This document shows positions 62,420 to 64,000 of a DNA stretch of 64,000 nucleotides, one piece after another. The DNA lies in the NCBI RefSeq assembly GCF_001640805.2, contig NC_066838.1, positions 11,991,132 to 12,055,131 on the forward strand, given 5' to 3'. The first letter of the stretch is position 1, and each line of letters begins with the position of its first letter. This DNA comes from Lates calcarifer. Lineage: Eukaryota > Chordata > Actinopteri > Centropomidae. Below the pieces are notes generated by a model that was not told where the DNA came from, did no database searches, and worked only from the letters and a program-made list of their open reading frames with translations. The position numbers were made by a program, and so were the translations under genes.

Positions 62420-64000
62420 GGTAGTTTAAAACAGGCTACACTCACATATGTCCGTCTTTTCTTTTCATTTCTCTGCAGTTCACTTTCATTTACTGTCAGT
62501 AACAGACTGTGGCAGGAGTTTTGTGTGGTGTGAGAGCGCCCCCAGTGGACTCACAGCTGGACTGCAGGTGTGGATTTTAATAACACACCACACACCACAC
62601 ATCTCTCCGGTCAAGAGGTCAAGTTTTAATTGCCTTAGTTTTACACAGTTTTAACCCGAGCTGATTGTTGGTCAACTTTAAGTTCAAACCTATAGAACTT
62701 ATACTGGATCCAGAGGCAGCGTCCAGGTGGGTGAGCATAACTTCATCATCGATCATCTTAATGCTAACATGTAGCAACATGAATAAAATCAATGACATTA
62801 CCCTGAGATTGGATTTCATGTGATACCCACCCTGTGAATTACTAATCCTAACTTTATCTCATCAGTATTTATATCAGGCTGTTCATTTTTATGCAACTTT
62901 AAAGGTGGATGGTGTAATACTGAAGTCATAATTTAATTATTTACTTTATTGATTCATTTGTTATTTTCTCAGTTATAATCTTTGTGTTTAAAATATAACA
63001 GTCCCAGCCCCATGTGATGTCTTCAGGTTGCTTGTTTTGCTCCTTAAACACATCAAACAATAAACCCCTCACATTTGAGCTTAATCAGCAGGGAATTACA
63101 AGTGTGCATCGTCTACACCAGCCAATCAAGTTTACAGCTTTCTGGTTAATGATGCATGATATTTGCAACCAAAGATAGTATAGCTGTTTTAACTGTTATT
63201 GCCATCACTTCCCAATAAGACTTTCTTTATAAAAGGTCTTTAAGTCTATAAGCTGTTGGAATACCTTTATGAATAATGAAACCTCTGCTTTATTGATATA
63301 TACTGTTTGTAAGTCATTGATTAAAACTGAACTCCTTTTGACTGATCAGACTCTACAACCATTTATACTCTGGACCAAACTCAAATTATTCACGACTTTT
63401 GAAGCATTTTTTAAATGGACAATATGTAGACCACTGTATTTCCAAACAGAAAGAATAAACACCAAGAGGAGAGATTGTTTATACAATCCCAATTTGTTTT
63501 CTTATTAATGGGTTGAAACTAATCCACAAATTATTGGTAAATTATTTATGAAATATTATTAAAGCCATTAGTCACAACTAAGTCATATTATACATAAAGT
63601 AAATATGTACTATAAAGGAATAATTAAATGTCGAGATAGAGATTCAGAAACTGAGCTCAAATGTCAGGAAAGTTACTGCCAATAGTGATGATGCAAATTT
63701 TGTTACTGTTGTTGAAAGTCCACAGACTAACTGTCTTATTTAACGATAATCTTAAACTTTGTTCCTTTTCTCAAACCACTCTCCTCCTCCTGCTCCTCCT
63801 GCTCCTCCTGCTCCTCCTGCCAAACAAACCCCTCAGCACTGTCATCAGTTCAGGTTACCAAGGCAACAGCTGATTTTTCAGAGAAGTCAGGATTTGGAAG
63901 TAAGTGAGAAATTGGTGTTATTGAGTTCATCTGTGATCCAGTGACTGAGACTCTTCACCACAGACAGCCTCTATACTCACAGATAAACATGTGCTCTTGT
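62420..64000. other. Flank upstream of gnai3, no gene recognised
   Basis: AT-rich sequence to the window end. Human synteny would predict gpr61 or amigo1 beyond gnai3; neither is recognisable here. Confidence 0.5.
63784..63819. repeat. 9-bp tandem repeat, four units
   Basis: Four exact copies of CTCCTCCTG. The open frames through it (Leu-rich or Pro/Ala-rich) are repeat artefacts. Confidence 0.9.

Overview
The window is ordinary nuclear DNA of a bony fish, most likely a teleost. It has GT-AG introns, vertebrate-type AATAAA sites, long CA microsatellites and several miniature transposon families that I know as common in teleost genomes. The gene order eps8l3 - gstm - ampd2 - gnat2 - gnai3 is that of human 1p13.3, so the locus is a conserved vertebrate synteny block. 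I found no bacterial operon, CRISPR array, tRNA, rRNA or phage.

Layout. 1-4091 (+): the last ten coding exons of an EPS8-like actin adaptor; its N-terminal half lies outside the window. 4827-8110 (-): a complete eight-exon mu-class glutathione S-transferase, tail to tail with eps8l3. 11272-29387 (-): an 18-coding-exon AMP deaminase 2 gene with an 11.5-kb first intron and a non-coding first exon inferred near 30.7 kb. 29.5-38.6 kb: a gene-free interval between divergent ampd2 and gnat2, holding several transposon remnants and a perfect short hairpin. 38595-44549 (+): gnat2, cone transducin alpha, eight coding exons. 44550-48922: a tail-to-tail spacer. 48923-61727 (-): gnai3, an inhibitory G-alpha, eight coding exons with a 6.5-kb first intron. 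61728-64000: gnai3 leader, promoter and unassigned flank.

The genes do not form a pathway. gnat2 and gnai3 are an old inverted tandem pair whose exons 2-8 have identical lengths (43, 142, 158, 129, 130, 154, 191 bp). The others are neighbours by descent.

Main points for a second look: (1) ampd2 exon 16 carries one extra base that breaks the frame just before the catalytic Asp-Asp motif, while every other exon is intact; (2) the gnai3 product ends in Ile-Gly-Leu-Tyr, so the Cys at position -4 that pertussis toxin modifies in Gi proteins is replaced by Ile; (3) miniature elements, GT/CA runs and an AAAT repeat sit within a few bases of splice sites or of the gnai3 start codon. I found no multi-gene system that looks new.
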